DNA of 64,000 nt from an uncultured Oribacterium sp. (GCA_946413525.1 CAMKKZ010000008.1:85114-149113), one strand, 5' to 3'; shown: positions 17,538-26,671, counted from the first letter of the stretch. Numbers and translations: made by a program. The notes: generated by a model not told the origin, from the letters alone.

Positions 17538-18485
17538 ATGAGAAAGAATCTTCTGCTTGTCAGTATTCTGCTTGCAATGATCGGCATTACGTCCTGCAGC
17601 ATCGGTGAGCTGGCCGTGCCGGATCCCAACGCTCCCGATTCCCGGAAGGAGGCTTCCGAGGCTGAAGCGCCGGAGGAGACCGACTCAGACATTAAGAAAG
17701 AGGATGAGGCCGATACACCAGAGGAAAACGACTCTGGTGATAAGAAAGAGGATGAGGCTGATACACCAGAGGAAAATGACTCTGATGATAAGAAAGAGGA
17801 TGAGGACGATACATCGGAAGAAACCGACTCTGGCAATAAGAAAGAGGACGAGGACGATACACCGAAGGAGGACGACTCTGGCAATAAGAAAGAGGATGGG
17901 GCTGATACCACGAAGGAGGACGACTCTGGCAATAAAAAAGAGAATGGAGCCGAAACGTCCGCGAACGCTGCGGTATGTGAAGACGAGGCGGAAAAGCCCC
18001 TCATAGACATTTCAGACTGCAAGGACCTTGATGAGATTATCGACAGTCTCGATTCCGGCCTGTACTATGCCACCGGGCAGCTTGGAAGCTCAAAAGCGCT
18101 TTTCGTAAGCGAAATGACCTTCGATGATCTGGATGGTCATAATGCCTCATTAGACACAGACGTTTACTTTTCTGACAGCAAGGGGAAGCCCGTTTTCGGT
18201 GGACATCTTTACACTTCAAGCACCGGGAGTCCGCTCGCCGCAAAGGACGGCTTCCTGTATACCTGCACTCATCACAGTATCTGCAAATATACGGTGGAGA
18301 AAGACCGTCTGATCGTTGCTGAAAGCGCCGCTGAAAGCTTCGATCAGAATCAGAACACAACTTATTATTACATGGAGGGCAATGACGACCATAGCGATGA
18401 TCAGGAGCTGTCCGAGGCCTCGTTTAACCGCCTGTTCGAGGAGCTGTTCGAGGCAGACGTCATCTCTTTCAGTATAGCGCCATAA
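17538..18485 (+). CDS. Lipoprotein with acidic 16-residue tandem repeats
   Basis: Begins with a lipoprotein signal peptide (MRKNLLLVSILLAMIGITSC; lipobox Cys20), so it should be anchored outside the membrane. Residues about 49-140 are roughly six tandem copies of a 16-residue Asp/Glu/Lys-rich unit of the type DSGNKKEDEADTPEEN, a likely cell-wall-spanning spacer. The C-terminal 165 residues form a globular domain I do not recognise (LYYATGQLGSSKALFVSEMT). AAAGGAGGAAAAAGC precedes the ATG. The 48-bp DNA repeats should be prone to copy-number change. Confidence 0.75.
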   Translation: MRKNLLLVSILLAMIGITSCSIGELAVPDPNAPDSRKEASEAEAPEETDSDIKKEDEADTPEENDSGDKKEDEADTPEENDSDDKKEDEDDTSEETDSGNKKEDEDDTPKEDDSGNKKEDGADTTKEDDSGNKKENGAETSANAAVCEDEAEKPLIDISDCKDLDEIIDSLDSGLYYATGQLGSSKALFVSEMTFDDLDGHNASLDTDVYFSDSKGKPVFGGHLYTSSTGSPLAAKDGFLYTCTHHSICKYTVEKDRLIVAESAAESFDQNQNTTYYYMEGNDDHSDDQELSEASFNRLFEELFEADVISFSIAP

Positions 18486-18571
18486 AAACAGCATAATAAG
18501 ACCGAAAGACCGGCCCGCACACTTCCATCGACACAGCTTTTGCTATTTCAGGTATAAACTATGCATCAGGC

Positions 18572-18808
18572 ATAGGACATGAATGTTCCTTCAGGAACAT
18601 TCATGTCCGTACATGGCGAACCCCGCAAGGGGTTTGTCCACCGCAGGCGGATTTTGACGCGCATCTACTTGAAGCGCGTCAAAACCTATAGGATATGAAT
18701 GTTCCTTCAGGAACATTCATGTCCGTACTTGGCGAATCCCGAAGGGATTTGTCCGACCGAAGGGAGGATTTTGACGCGCTTTTCCTTGAAGCGCGTCAAA
18801 ACCTATAG
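18572..18808 (+). repeat. Family A repeat, tandem copies A2 and A3
   Basis: Two head-to-tail units of about 118 bp joined at CCTATAGGATATGAATG. Each has the ATGAATGTTCCT...AGGAACATTCAT stem, a middle stem (CGAATCCCGAAGGGATT in A3) and the TTTTGACGCGC...GCGCGTCAAAA stem. They fill the spacer after the lipoprotein gene. Confidence 0.85.
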
Positions 18809-18895
18809 TTTATATCTGAAATCGTGTCCCATTATCGATATATTATCAGAATTGACCCAGTATTTTCGAGTAAAATTGACCCACCCCGGAATTAA

Positions 18896-19250
18896 GGAAA
18901 CGCTGATTTAAGCGTTTCCGGTGCCAAAAATACGCCGCGCAGAGGCAAATTTCCTTTGCATTTTCGCCTGCATCATTTACGATTTCGTGAGATTGGAAAA
19001 TCCCAATGAATTGACGAATTGAATGATTCTCCCTCAGGAGCCGTTGCTTTCCCGAATATTTTTCCCATATGTTCAATAATATCTCTGTCAAAACCCAGAT
19101 TTCTGAACATCTCGCGCTTTTCATCGAACTCCTCGTAAGAAGCAAGTTTTAAAAATTCTTCTTTGGCGTTCATCTGAATGTCTCCTCTATTGAAATTTGC
19201 CGCTGTACGACACGTTTTCAGTGCCGGAATAGCTTAAATCAGCGTTTCCC
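18896..19250. mobile_element. Terminal-inverted-repeat element of about 355 bp
   Basis: GGAAACGCTGATTTAAG (18896 onward) and its complement CTTAAATCAGCGTTTCCC (about 19233-19250) bound a segment carrying one small ORF. A related sequence lies at 48104-48215. Just to the left, TTGACCCAGTATTTTCG and TTGACCCACC look like further insertion-sequence end repeats. No target duplication is evident, so this is probably an old or internally deleted element. Confidence 0.55.
18973..19173 (-). CDS. Small hypothetical protein inside a TIR element
   Basis: The 66-residue protein MNAKEEFLKLASYEEFDEKR continues as a helical, charged sequence, and its last 15 residues run toward the element's left end and look like read-through. 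It lies wholly between the inverted repeats at 18896 and 19250, so it is likely cargo or a leftover of an insertion sequence. I do not recognise a function. Confidence 0.4.
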   Translation of the reverse strand: MNAKEEFLKLASYEEFDEKREMFRNLGFDRDIIEHMGKIFGKATAPEGESFNSSIHWDFPISRNRK

Positions 19251-19338
19251 AAAATACAATTTTTGTAATGCAATTTCTGTAATGCCATCAATTTCCGAAA
19301 ACCTGCCATCATCAAGTCCCATGTCTCCCAGCCCCCAC

Positions 19339-21828
19339 CTACAAATATCTCCCCGTAAGGCTGTTTGCATTCTCCCGGATCTGCTCCGGCGTGCCGGCCG
19401 CCACGATCCGGCCGCCCTGCTTCCCGCCTCCCGGCCCCATATCCACAATATAGTCGGTGCTGCGGATCACGTCCAGGTCATGCTCTATGACGATCACCGT
19501 CGCGCCCCGGCTGACAAGGTGCTGGAACACCTTCACCAGCGTCGCAACGTCCAGGGGATGAAGGCCAATGGTCGGCTCATCGAAAACAAAGAGGGAATCC
19601 GACTGCCCCTTCCCCATCTCACTGGCCAGCTTCAGCCTCTGGGCCTCTCCGCCGGAAAGGCTGGGAGTTTCCTCCCCAAGGGTCAGGTAGCCAAGCCCCA
19701 GGTCGCTGAGCACCTGGAGCCGGCTGTGAACCGTGTCCAGGTCATCGCAAAGCAGGAGGGCCTCATCCACACTGAGCTCCATTAATGCGGGAAGGGAATA
19801 CTCTTTTCCATCCTTCCGCGTCCTCTTGATCTTGTACGCGGTTTTGGAATAGCGGGAACCCCCGCAATCCGGACAGGGAATATCCACGTCAGGAAGGAAC
19901 TGCACATCCAGGCTGACGGAGCCCGTCCCGTCGCAGACAGGGCAGCGCAGCGAGCCCGTATTATACGAAAAATCCCCGGCCTTGAAGCCCATTCCCTTTG
20001 CGTCCCTGCAACGGGCAAAAACCTTTCTCAGTTCGTCATGCACGTTGGCATAGGTGGCGACCGTGGAACGCACATTAATTCCTATGGGAGTGGCGTCTAT
20101 GAGCTTTACCTGGCGGATGCCCTCCGCATGGATTTCCTTTACATGGGAAGGAAGCTTTTGGCCGGAAATGATGTCCTGGAGGGCCGGCACCAGGCTTTCC
20201 AGAACCATTGTCGTCTTCCCCGAGCCGGAAACGCCCGTCACAACGGACAGCCTCCCCTTTGGAAAGGCCACGGACAGCGGGTGAACGGTATGGATGCCGT
20301 CCGTCTCCATGCGGATCCCGCCAAAGGAAAAGAGCTCGCCCTCTTCCGCCCTTTCCCGCAAGGCCTCCCCCGGTCCAGGGGCAAGATATTTTCCGATAAT
20401 GGAGCTTTTGTCAGAAATGATGTCCTCCACGGTGCCCTCCGCGATGACATTCCCGCCCCCGGCCCCGGCTCCCGGTCCCATCTCGATCAGCCAGTCCGCA
20501 TGGGAAAGCACAGCCGTGTCATGATCCACCAAAACGATGGAGTTTCCATCGGCCACCAGGTCGTCCATCACGCCCTTTAAGCCTTCAAGATTCGAAGGGT
20601 GAAGGCCGATGGAGGGCTCGTCAAGGACATACAGGACGCCGGTGGTCCTGTTCCTTACGGCTCTGGCAAGCTGCGCCCTCTGCCTCTCCCCCGTGGAAAG
20701 GGTGGAGGATGCCCTGTCAAGGGACAGGTAGGAAAGCCCGAGATCCATCAGGCGCCTTGCGGCGTGATGGAAGGACTCGCAAATGCTTTCCGCCATCGGC
20801 CGCATGGCCTCCGGGAGCGAGCCCGGCACGCCGCCGACCCATTCGGAAAGCTCCGAAAGCGGGTAGGTGCAGACCTCATCCAGGGACACGCCGCGGAGCC
20901 GCAGGGATCTCGCCCGGGGAGAAAGCCGGGTCCCCCCGCAGCAGGGACACGGCCCCTGCTTCAAGAACTTCTCCACCCTCTTCATTCCCTTTTCGTCCTT
21001 CACCTTGGAAAGGGCGTTCTCCACCGTATATACCGCGTTGAAATACGTGAAGTCCATCTCGGCGGCAGTATTCGTCTTCTCGTTGGTATAAAGAAAATGC
21101 TTTTTCTCCGCTGGGCCATGAAAGACGATCTCTTTCTCGCGCTCGCTAAGCTCCCGGAAGGGCACGTTGGTCCGAACGCCCATCTCCCTCGCGATATCCT
21201 TCATCAGGGACCACATCAGCGACTGCCAGGGCGCCACCGCCCCCTCGTCAATGCTCAGGGAATCGTCCGGCACCAGTGTCGTCTCGTTCACCGTACGAAC
21301 GACCCCCGTCCCATCGCATTCCGGACAGGCCCCGGTGCTGTTGAAGGCAAGGTCTTCCGCGCCAATCACCGGCACGACCTCGTGGCATATGGGACAACGC
21401 ACTTCCTTTTCCGCCGCAAAATCAAGGGTTGGCTCAATCTCATGCCCATTGGGACATTTGTAATGGGAAAGCCTCGAAAACATGAGCCTTATGCTGTTCA
21501 AAAGCTCCGTGGAGGTCCCGAAGGTGCTCCGTATACCCGGAACGCCCGGCCTCTGACGAAGCGCCAGGGCAGCGGGGACGTAACGCGCGTCGTCCACCTG
21601 CGCCTTCGCCGCCTGCGTCATCCTCCTCCTCGTATAAGTGGAAAGGGATTCCAGATAACGCCTGGATCCCTCCGCGTACAGGACTCCCAGGGCCAGGGAG
21701 GATTTTCCCGAGCCGGAAACCCCCGCGATCCCCACAATTTTGTGCAGGGGAATGTCCACGTCCAGGTTCTTAAGATTATGGACCTTCGCCCCGCGCACCT
21801 CAATCTTTTCCGGTATCTTCAAATTCAT
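19339..21828 (-). CDS. UvrA-like ABC ATPase, class II (UvrA2/DrrC type)
   Basis: Duplicated ABC ATPase of the excinuclease family. It has Walker A GVSGSGKSS near residue 37 and GVSGSGKTT in the second half, signatures LSTGERQRAQLARA and LSGGEAQRLKLASE, and Cys-x2-Cys zinc clusters (CPNG...CPIC; CPVC...CPDC). At 829 residues it is shorter than the 940-residue canonical UvrA and seems to lack the UvrB-binding insertion, typical of class II proteins linked to drug or DNA-damage tolerance. There is no uvrB or uvrC nearby. The ribosome binding site is weak. A family C repeat begins immediately upstream. Confidence 0.9.
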   Translation of the reverse strand: MNLKIPEKIEVRGAKVHNLKNLDVDIPLHKIVGIAGVSGSGKSSLALGVLYAEGSRRYLESLSTYTRRRMTQAAKAQVDDARYVPAALALRQRPGVPGIRSTFGTSTELLNSIRLMFSRLSHYKCPNGHEIEPTLDFAAEKEVRCPICHEVVPVIGAEDLAFNSTGACPECDGTGVVRTVNETTLVPDDSLSIDEGAVAPWQSLMWSLMKDIAREMGVRTNVPFRELSEREKEIVFHGPAEKKHFLYTNEKTNTAAEMDFTYFNAVYTVENALSKVKDEKGMKRVEKFLKQGPCPCCGGTRLSPRARSLRLRGVSLDEVCTYPLSELSEWVGGVPGSLPEAMRPMAESICESFHHAARRLMDLGLSYLSLDRASSTLSTGERQRAQLARAVRNRTTGVLYVLDEPSIGLHPSNLEGLKGVMDDLVADGNSIVLVDHDTAVLSHADWLIEMGPGAGAGGGNVIAEGTVEDIISDKSSIIGKYLAPGPGEALRERAEEGELFSFGGIRMETDGIHTVHPLSVAFPKGRLSVVTGVSGSGKTTMVLESLVPALQDIISGQKLPSHVKEIHAEGIRQVKLIDATPIGINVRSTVATYANVHDELRKVFARCRDAKGMGFKAGDFSYNTGSLRCPVCDGTGSVSLDVQFLPDVDIPCPDCGGSRYSKTAYKIKRTRKDGKEYSLPALMELSVDEALLLCDDLDTVHSRLQVLSDLGLGYLTLGEETPSLSGGEAQRLKLASEMGKGQSDSLFVFDEPTIGLHPLDVATLVKVFQHLVSRGATVIVIEHDLDVIRSTDYIVDMGPGGGKQGGRIVAAGTPEQIRENANSLTGRYL

Positions 21829-21841
21829 ATCGTTATTTCAT

Positions 21842-22052
21842 CCTTTGATTTAATGCCGAAACCCCGACGTCCCATTTGTGACTATGCAGCGGCAAAATGA
21901 AATTTAAAGGGCTTGCTTTTCATGCCTTGACCTGATGCCGCAGGCATTGACGTCCCATTTGTGACGCGCCAGCGGAACAAATGAAGGATGAAGGGCTTGC
22001 TTTTCATCCTTGCGGTAATGGAGCTCTGTCCACAGAAGATCATGAAAGGAGC
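21842..22052 (-). repeat. Family C repeats, one partial and one full copy (C3, C4)
   Basis: The partial copy at about 21842-21905 has a decayed middle stem; the full copy runs about 21925-22010 with GATGCCGCAGGCATTGACG, TTTGTGACGCGCC...GGAACAAATGAA and the GCTTGCTTTTCAT end. The associated CACAGAAGATCATGAAAGG segment follows. This is the whole content of the roughly 320-bp gap upstream of uvrA apart from the terminator-like hairpin. Confidence 0.72.
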
Positions 22053-22086
22053 CTTTAATATTTACCGCGTCCATTTACGCGGCTCA

Positions 22087-22124
22087 GCAATAACAAAAAG
22101 CGTCCCTGCTTAAAGCTGGAACGC
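22087..22124 (-). terminator. Terminator-like hairpin
   Basis: On the minus strand AGCGTTCCAGC pairs with GCAGGGACGCT around TTTAA, followed by TTTTTG. No intact minus-strand gene lies just upstream of it, so it may be a remnant or part of a repeat (see the similar ones at 22.7 and 25.1 kb). Confidence 0.45.
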
Positions 22125-22149
22125 TGCGAATACAACACTATAATGAAGC

Positions 22150-22618
22150 TTGATGCAGTACAATCATTATTTTACTATAAGACAGATACTTTGTAAACAA
22201 AGAGATGGCATAATCCATTATCATCCCGGAATCACCCTTCAGGAAATCCTTTCAAACAGCAGGAAGATCAGCGTGCATCCGGTGGGCGGCCAATTGCAGT
22301 CAGAAGGTGCCAATATGAGCGCCAGGATCCGCCTGCAGGATCAGAACGGACATGAAGGCTTCTTCACGGAAGAGAGCACGGCGCAAGACCGAAAAGGGCT
22401 CCTTTCGGAGTGGGCGGACAGAGAGGCGAAGGCACATCCGAAGTATGCGGATGTCCTGAATTATCTTAAGTCTGCCGTAAATAGGTCTCTTCACCTCTCA
22501 CAAGGCGAGAAAGCGTGAGGAATATCAGCAGAAGTTGGCATTGTATGAAAAGGCGTCGCAGAGGTCGAGTCTTTGGAAGGAAAGGAACAGCTCGGGCCCG
22601 CACTTTACAGTTCCCTAA
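22150..22618 (+). pseudogene. Frameshifted C-terminal fragment of an unrecognised protein
   Basis: One frame (to the stop at 22518) reads MSARIRLQDQNGHEGFFTEE, then WADREAKAHPKYADVLNYLK. At about 22490-22505 the sense continues in another frame as HKARKREEYQQKLALYEKAS to a stop at 22618. The helical, charged pattern looks like the tail of a plasmid- or conjugation-type protein, but I cannot name it. No ribosome binding site precedes it. Confidence 0.4.
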
Positions 22619-22652
22619 CCGATGCGGACGGGGCACGACACCTTACACGCCC

Positions 22653-22754
22653 GCGGAGCCGCATCCGGCGTAAGCCGGAATATTTCCTTTCACAGCCCCT
22701 GCAATAATAAAAAGGAACGCTTTCAGGCGTAAAACCTGGAAGCGTTCTCCTTTT
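22653..22754 (-). terminator. Terminator with associated repeat (family E), after the zinc-ribbon gene
   Basis: On the minus strand GAACGCTTCCAGG pairs with CCTGAAAGCGTTC around TTTTACG, then TTTTTATT. Left of it (22653-22708) is a 56-bp sequence with CATCCGGCGTAAGCCGG that recurs at 25014-25070, where it again abuts a terminator. Confidence 0.75.
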
Positions 22755-22856
22755 GGGTCAATAATAAAGGACTGTGAAGCATGGATTTTTTTAATCCCGT
22801 TGTTACAGTTCCCTTTTTTATATTATAACTATCCCGGCTTCACTGCCTGCCGCGCT

Positions 22857-24893
22857 TTACTGGGCGATGCATGTCTCCGTTGTCCCGGCCTGGGAAACCG
22901 TCAGGGCCATCCCATTTTCGTTTACAGACATGAGTGCCTTGAAGCTTGGCTCTGTCCTGCTCTGTGCGATATAAACGCCGTGTCCTGCCGGCATCAGGTC
23001 ATAAACCTCGGGCCTTCCCCCGAATTCGGTATAGGTGAAGGTCGCGGTCCCGTAATTTCCGTCCTTTGTAATGTCCACGTCCCAGGTCTGAACAAAGCCC
23101 ACATACTTGCCGCTTAACGGCTCGGGATCGTCATTCCTCTGCGGCCATTCATCATCCCAGCTTCCGTCGCTCCCCACCCAATAGCCGTCTGTAGAGTAAT
23201 TATCCCTCACCATCGCCCCGTCCGGGCCAATGTAATAATACTTTCCGCCATCTTCAACCCATGTGTTTTCCACATTTATCCCGTTTTCGTTCAGATACAT
23301 ATACGTTCCATCCTGAAGCTGCTCCCATTCGCCGCCTCTAATCGCGTAGGCCGCAGGGCCGGCAGCGGACGGGGACATCTGGTCGTTTTCATCCGGGATT
23401 GGCATGTCATTGCCTGCGTACTCCCCTGCCTCCTGATTTGCCGCTTCCCGAATTGCAGCTTCCTGAACTGCCTCTTCCTGAACCGCTGCGGTCTCTGCTC
23501 CTCCCTCCGGGACAATGTCATCCGTTGTCTTATATACTATAAAGTCACCGGCAACATTAACTTCCTTCCCAAAAATGAACATGTTCATCGCATGGTTGCC
23601 GACAATCAGCCTTTCAGCGCCCTCCGTGCAGTAGGCGCCAACATGCCGGATGACCATTTTCACGGTGGTCCCTTCTTCCTCCAGATCCTCTTCCGCTTCA
23701 ATCCCCATGGAATACACTCCATTAACCGGCGCTTTCAGGAGAAGGTTTGCTTTTTGCACGTCTGAAAGGCCCGGGTCGTTCCGGTAATCGCTGCTTCGGA
23801 AATCCATGCCGTTCATAATGTCGAATTTTATTTCCCAGTCGCCATCTTCTTCAATTTCAAAGCTGCATGGGACCGGTTCGCTGAGTACCTTCTCGGTTGT
23901 ATCTTTTATCCGCTGAATGGCCTCCGGAGGGATATCCCCCTCTTCTTCGAGGGATTCGAAACCGTCAAAGCGCGTCATCTGAATCTCCCCCTCGTACTCG
24001 CCAATCAAGTCATAATATCCCGCGTCCGTCTTGATGAAGGCGCCCTCAGGAATCTTCAGATTTTCGGCGGACTGAGCGGAAATCATGCCCATTGCCGCTG
24101 ACAGGGGATCCGCTTCGGAAATGCCTGACGCGTCATCTGATTTTCCAAAAGAAGCAATGCCCTCCGTTTTTGCTCCATTTTCTCCTGAACTCTTTTTGCC
24201 CCACGTGCCCTTGCCAATCACGTTGAATCCAACGACAATGATAAGAACAAGCGCTGCCGCGCCAAGCAGGATTGGAAGCGCTGATTTCCTCTTTGGCCGT
24301 GGCGACTGCGTATATACCTGTTGGGGCGACTGCTGCGATGACTGTGAATACGATTGCTGCGATGACTGCGAATACGACTGCTGAAATGGATATTGTGACG
24401 GCGGCTGGGGTGACTGCGGGTATGGCGGCTGGGATGACTGCGGATAACTATACTGAGGCGGCTGGCTCATCTCTTGCCGCGTTTCGCCCCATCCCTGCGG
24501 GGTATATTGATTCATGCCATACTGTGTCTGCTGATACGGCTGCGCCCCTGTCTCTTGGTACGGCTGCGCTCCTACCTGCTGGTACGGCTGCGCCTCTGTC
24601 TGTTGATACGGCTGCGCCTCTGACTGCGGATATGGCGACACCCCTGACTGCTGGTACGGCGACACCCCTGACTGCTGGTACGGCTGCGCCTCTGTCTGCT
24701 GGTACGGCTGCGCCTCTGTCTGTTGGTATGGCTGCACCCCTGACTGCGGATGCGACTGTGTCAGCGGCGGTCCGGACGCTTCTTGTCCCCGGAATCCCAT
24801 ATGCGCGCCTCCTCCCACCTTTGCCCCGCAATTTTCGCAGAACAACGCGTCATCGTCGAGCGGCGCGCCACAATTTTCACAAAACCTTGACAT
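22857..24893 (-). CDS. Zinc-ribbon, single-pass membrane protein with Gln/Tyr-rich repeats and cell-wall-binding-like tail
   Basis: 678 residues in four parts. A double zinc ribbon (CENC at 5-8, CENC at 19-22) is followed by a cytoplasmic Pro/Gln/Tyr-rich stretch with at least ten copies of a 7-residue unit such as QPYQQTE or SPYQQSG. After the basic RPKRKSALP comes one membrane helix (LLGAAALVLIIVVGFNVIG). The large outer part ends with tandem aromatic motifs like WEQLQDGTYMYLNENG and GGKYYYIGPDGAM, resembling choline/cell-wall-binding repeats. GGAGGG precedes the ATG. This suggests a surface protein with a cytoplasmic sensor head. The function is unknown. Confidence 0.75.
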   Translation of the reverse strand: MSRFCENCGAPLDDDALFCENCGAKVGGGAHMGFRGQEASGPPLTQSHPQSGVQPYQQTEAQPYQQTEAQPYQQSGVSPYQQSGVSPYPQSEAQPYQQTEAQPYQQVGAQPYQETGAQPYQQTQYGMNQYTPQGWGETRQEMSQPPQYSYPQSSQPPYPQSPQPPSQYPFQQSYSQSSQQSYSQSSQQSPQQVYTQSPRPKRKSALPILLGAAALVLIIVVGFNVIGKGTWGKKSSGENGAKTEGIASFGKSDDASGISEADPLSAAMGMISAQSAENLKIPEGAFIKTDAGYYDLIGEYEGEIQMTRFDGFESLEEEGDIPPEAIQRIKDTTEKVLSEPVPCSFEIEEDGDWEIKFDIMNGMDFRSSDYRNDPGLSDVQKANLLLKAPVNGVYSMGIEAEEDLEEEGTTVKMVIRHVGAYCTEGAERLIVGNHAMNMFIFGKEVNVAGDFIVYKTTDDIVPEGGAETAAVQEEAVQEAAIREAANQEAGEYAGNDMPIPDENDQMSPSAAGPAAYAIRGGEWEQLQDGTYMYLNENGINVENTWVEDGGKYYYIGPDGAMVRDNYSTDGYWVGSDGSWDDEWPQRNDDPEPLSGKYVGFVQTWDVDITKDGNYGTATFTYTEFGGRPEVYDLMPAGHGVYIAQSRTEPSFKALMSVNENGMALTVSQAGTTETCIAQ

Positions 24894-25013
24894 ACTCAGC
24901 TACCCTCCTTCCTCTTTCGTAAGCACTCAGCACCGGCTGCCACAAGGCAGCATCTTCCTTTCGGCGGCTATGCGATAAATCGAGTAGGGAAGATGAAATC
25001 GCACCCTACTCGC

Positions 25014-25113
25014 CCGCGGGGCTGCGTCCGGCGTAAGCCGGAATATTTCCTTACGCAGCCCCTGCGATAATAAAAAACTCCTGTCCGCCAAAACCCGGCA
25101 GATAGGAGACCTG
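25014..25113 (-). terminator. Family E repeat plus terminator, after the FAD-enzyme remnant
   Basis: The 56-bp family E sequence (GTCCGGCGTAAGCCGGAAT core) is followed by a minus-strand hairpin CTCCTATCTGCCGGG/..GGCGGACAGGAG with TTTTTT. It brackets the zinc-ribbon gene together with the copy at 22.7 kb. Confidence 0.7.
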
Positions 25114-25189
25114 TTCGCTTATGCCAGATATTTCAAAAGCAAAAGACATCGTCAGCCCTCTTTGCTTTCAAACTCTTGTGTCCTGGCTT

Positions 25190-25483
25190 TCAGTCAAGCA
25201 GCTCATCGATAGCGATTGCTGCGTCATGACCGCTGACAGCTGCGCCGCCGAGGGATCCGCCATAATTTCTGCCGATAGTTTCGCCGGCCGCAAACAGCCC
25301 GGGAATTGCTTTATCCTTTGTATCAACAGCACGGAACTGCTCATCCACCTTGATGCCACCCATGGTGCCATAAATGCCCGAGCGCGCGCTGGCAACATAG
25401 AAAACGTCATGATCGTCATAACCCAGCTCTGTCAGTGTATCCACAACATTTGGCAGATTATAGGCCTTTGCTATATCTTCCAT
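25190..25483 (-). pseudogene. C-terminal remnant of an FAD-dependent fumarate/urocanate-reductase-type enzyme
   Basis: The 97 codons match the end of the FAD_binding_2 family (flavocytochrome c, urocanate reductase): GIYGTMGGIKVDEQFRA, then the FAD-contacting PGLFAAGETIGRNYGGSLGG and the terminal ALAA-like SGHDAAIAIDELLD. Whole enzymes have 450-600 or more residues; everything upstream is gone, and a decayed B/D repeat lies within 45 bp of the break. Not functional as an enzyme. Confidence 0.85.
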
Positions 25484-25526
25484 GGAGTATAGAACTAAAT
25501 GAAATTTTTTTCAACACAAAGCTCAT

Positions 25527-25600
25527 TTTGCAGAGTGGGTCCGGGCTGCTTTAATTGCGGCAAACAGATGCGGTATCGAAATTTATACGGCTCAGATTCT
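25527..25600 (-). repeat. Degenerate B/D repeat
   Basis: GCAGAGTGGGT, CTGCTTTAATTGC.GC, then AACAGATGCGGTATCG and TATACGGCTC match the D variant in order. It lies between the FAD remnant and the LURP-one gene. Confidence 0.55.
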
Positions 25601-25628
25601 GTGAAATTCCAGCTTATCTTCGCTTCCA

Positions 25629-26117
25629 TCAAACCTTATGGCGTTTGTTCATGCGTTCGATGGACGCAATGTAATCTATCGCTAAAACTGTCGCCAATGC
25701 CGGAATCTCATCCGCTTCATCCTCTATATCAAACACGTATGTATCTGTTAACGCAAGCCTTTTTTTCTTTACCGATACGATCGTTTTCAAGTTGGAAAAT
25801 ATCGAATATCTATGATCAAAAATATCGCCTTTGACTTCCCAATCATATCCTGTAACATGATACTTATCTCCGAGGAAGGAACCATCCCTGACAATATCTC
25901 CAACACGCTTTCCTCCGATTACAAGATGAAAAGTCCTTTTCAGGCTGATAAACTTCTGTTCAATCCTTGCAAGCTCTTTGCCGCTCATGTCCTTAATTCG
26001 AAATGTGCCGGTTTTTATGAGAGTTCCGATAACCTGGTACTTGTCCTTTCCATTTTCATCCTGAATCCTGAAGCTGTCCCTGATCGTGAATCCTCTTTCT
26101 TTCATCGTAAGGCGCAT
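25629..26117 (-). CDS. LURP-one-related (Tubby-like) protein
   Basis: The 162-residue protein has the beta-barrel pattern of LURP-one/Tubby-like domains: repeated short strands such as FTIRDSFRIQDENG, YQVIGTLIKTGTFRIKD, HLVIGGKRVGDI and FDHRYSIFSNLKTIVSV. Bacterial members are cytoplasmic and of unknown function; related scramblase-type proteins bind phospholipid. Both the ATG at 26117 and the fifth-codon ATG at 26105 are possible. It is 80 bp downstream of a small hypothetical gene, separated from it by a terminator. Confidence 0.82.
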   Translation of the reverse strand: MRLTMKERGFTIRDSFRIQDENGKDKYQVIGTLIKTGTFRIKDMSGKELARIEQKFISLKRTFHLVIGGKRVGDIVRDGSFLGDKYHVTGYDWEVKGDIFDHRYSIFSNLKTIVSVKKKRLALTDTYVFDIEDEADEIPALATVLAIDYIASIERMNKRHKV

Positions 26118-26134
26118 ATGCTCATTTCCCTTTC

Positions 26135-26168
26135 ATAAAAAAGAAGCCGCAAGCCCGTGCAGCTTCTC
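26135..26168 (-). terminator. Terminator after the small gene at 26198-26416
   Basis: On the minus strand GAAGCTGCAC pairs with GTGC/GGCTTC imperfectly around a GGGCTT loop and is followed by TTTTTTATG. Confidence 0.6.
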
Positions 26169-26197
26169 TTCCTTTATCACTTATCACCTATAATCCA

Positions 26198-26416
26198 TCA
26201 TAACCCAAACAAATATTCTCCAAGATCTTTCAGCGCTTCCTTCAGCTCATGATCTCGTTCCTTGTCAATCAGATCCTCCAAATACAGCTCGTCATCATAT
26301 GTCAGCTTCGCTTTCCGGTTTCGCAAGCCTGTCATCAAATGCTGCAGCCTCTTGCTTTTCGCCGTATGATGTGTCCGGCAGTATTTTTCAATCACTATGC
26401 GCGACCACTCGTGCAC
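26198..26416 (-). CDS. Small helical hypothetical protein
   Basis: The 72-residue, highly charged protein starts at a GTG preceded by AAAGGAGGGG with good spacing. It holds two probable helices (KSKRLQHLMTGLRNRKAKL and YLEDLIDKERDHELKEALKD) and no signal or membrane segment. A terminator follows. The clear start and terminator support a real gene; I do not recognise the family. Confidence 0.55.
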   Translation of the reverse strand: MHEWSRIVIEKYCRTHHTAKSKRLQHLMTGLRNRKAKLTYDDELYLEDLIDKERDHELKEALKDLGEYLFGL

Positions 26417-26671
26417 CCCCTCTCACCCCTCCTTTCCCTGCTTTAAGAATCGTAGGTTTTTCCGCGCACATCCATTTAAAAGATTGCAAAATAATCATAA
26501 ACGCTTAAAATAGTAAATGCAATAAAATGATAAAGCAAATTACGCGCAAATTATACCACGGCACACAGGAAAATGATGATGCCGACATAAAAAATAATGC
26601 CGAATAAGTCTTTGCATATTTATGAATATAATACGTAATATCTCCTCGAGTAAAGAAAAGGAACGGATTAT

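Noticed and set aside
20599..21900. 433-codon ORF opposite the UvrA-like gene
   Set aside because: Antisense shadow of a gene with complete ABC motifs; it runs on into a family C repeat.
24272..24922. Ala/Thr-rich 216-codon ORF opposite the zinc-ribbon gene
   Set aside because: It is the 21-bp repeat array read on the other strand; the minus-strand gene has the ribosome binding site and domains.
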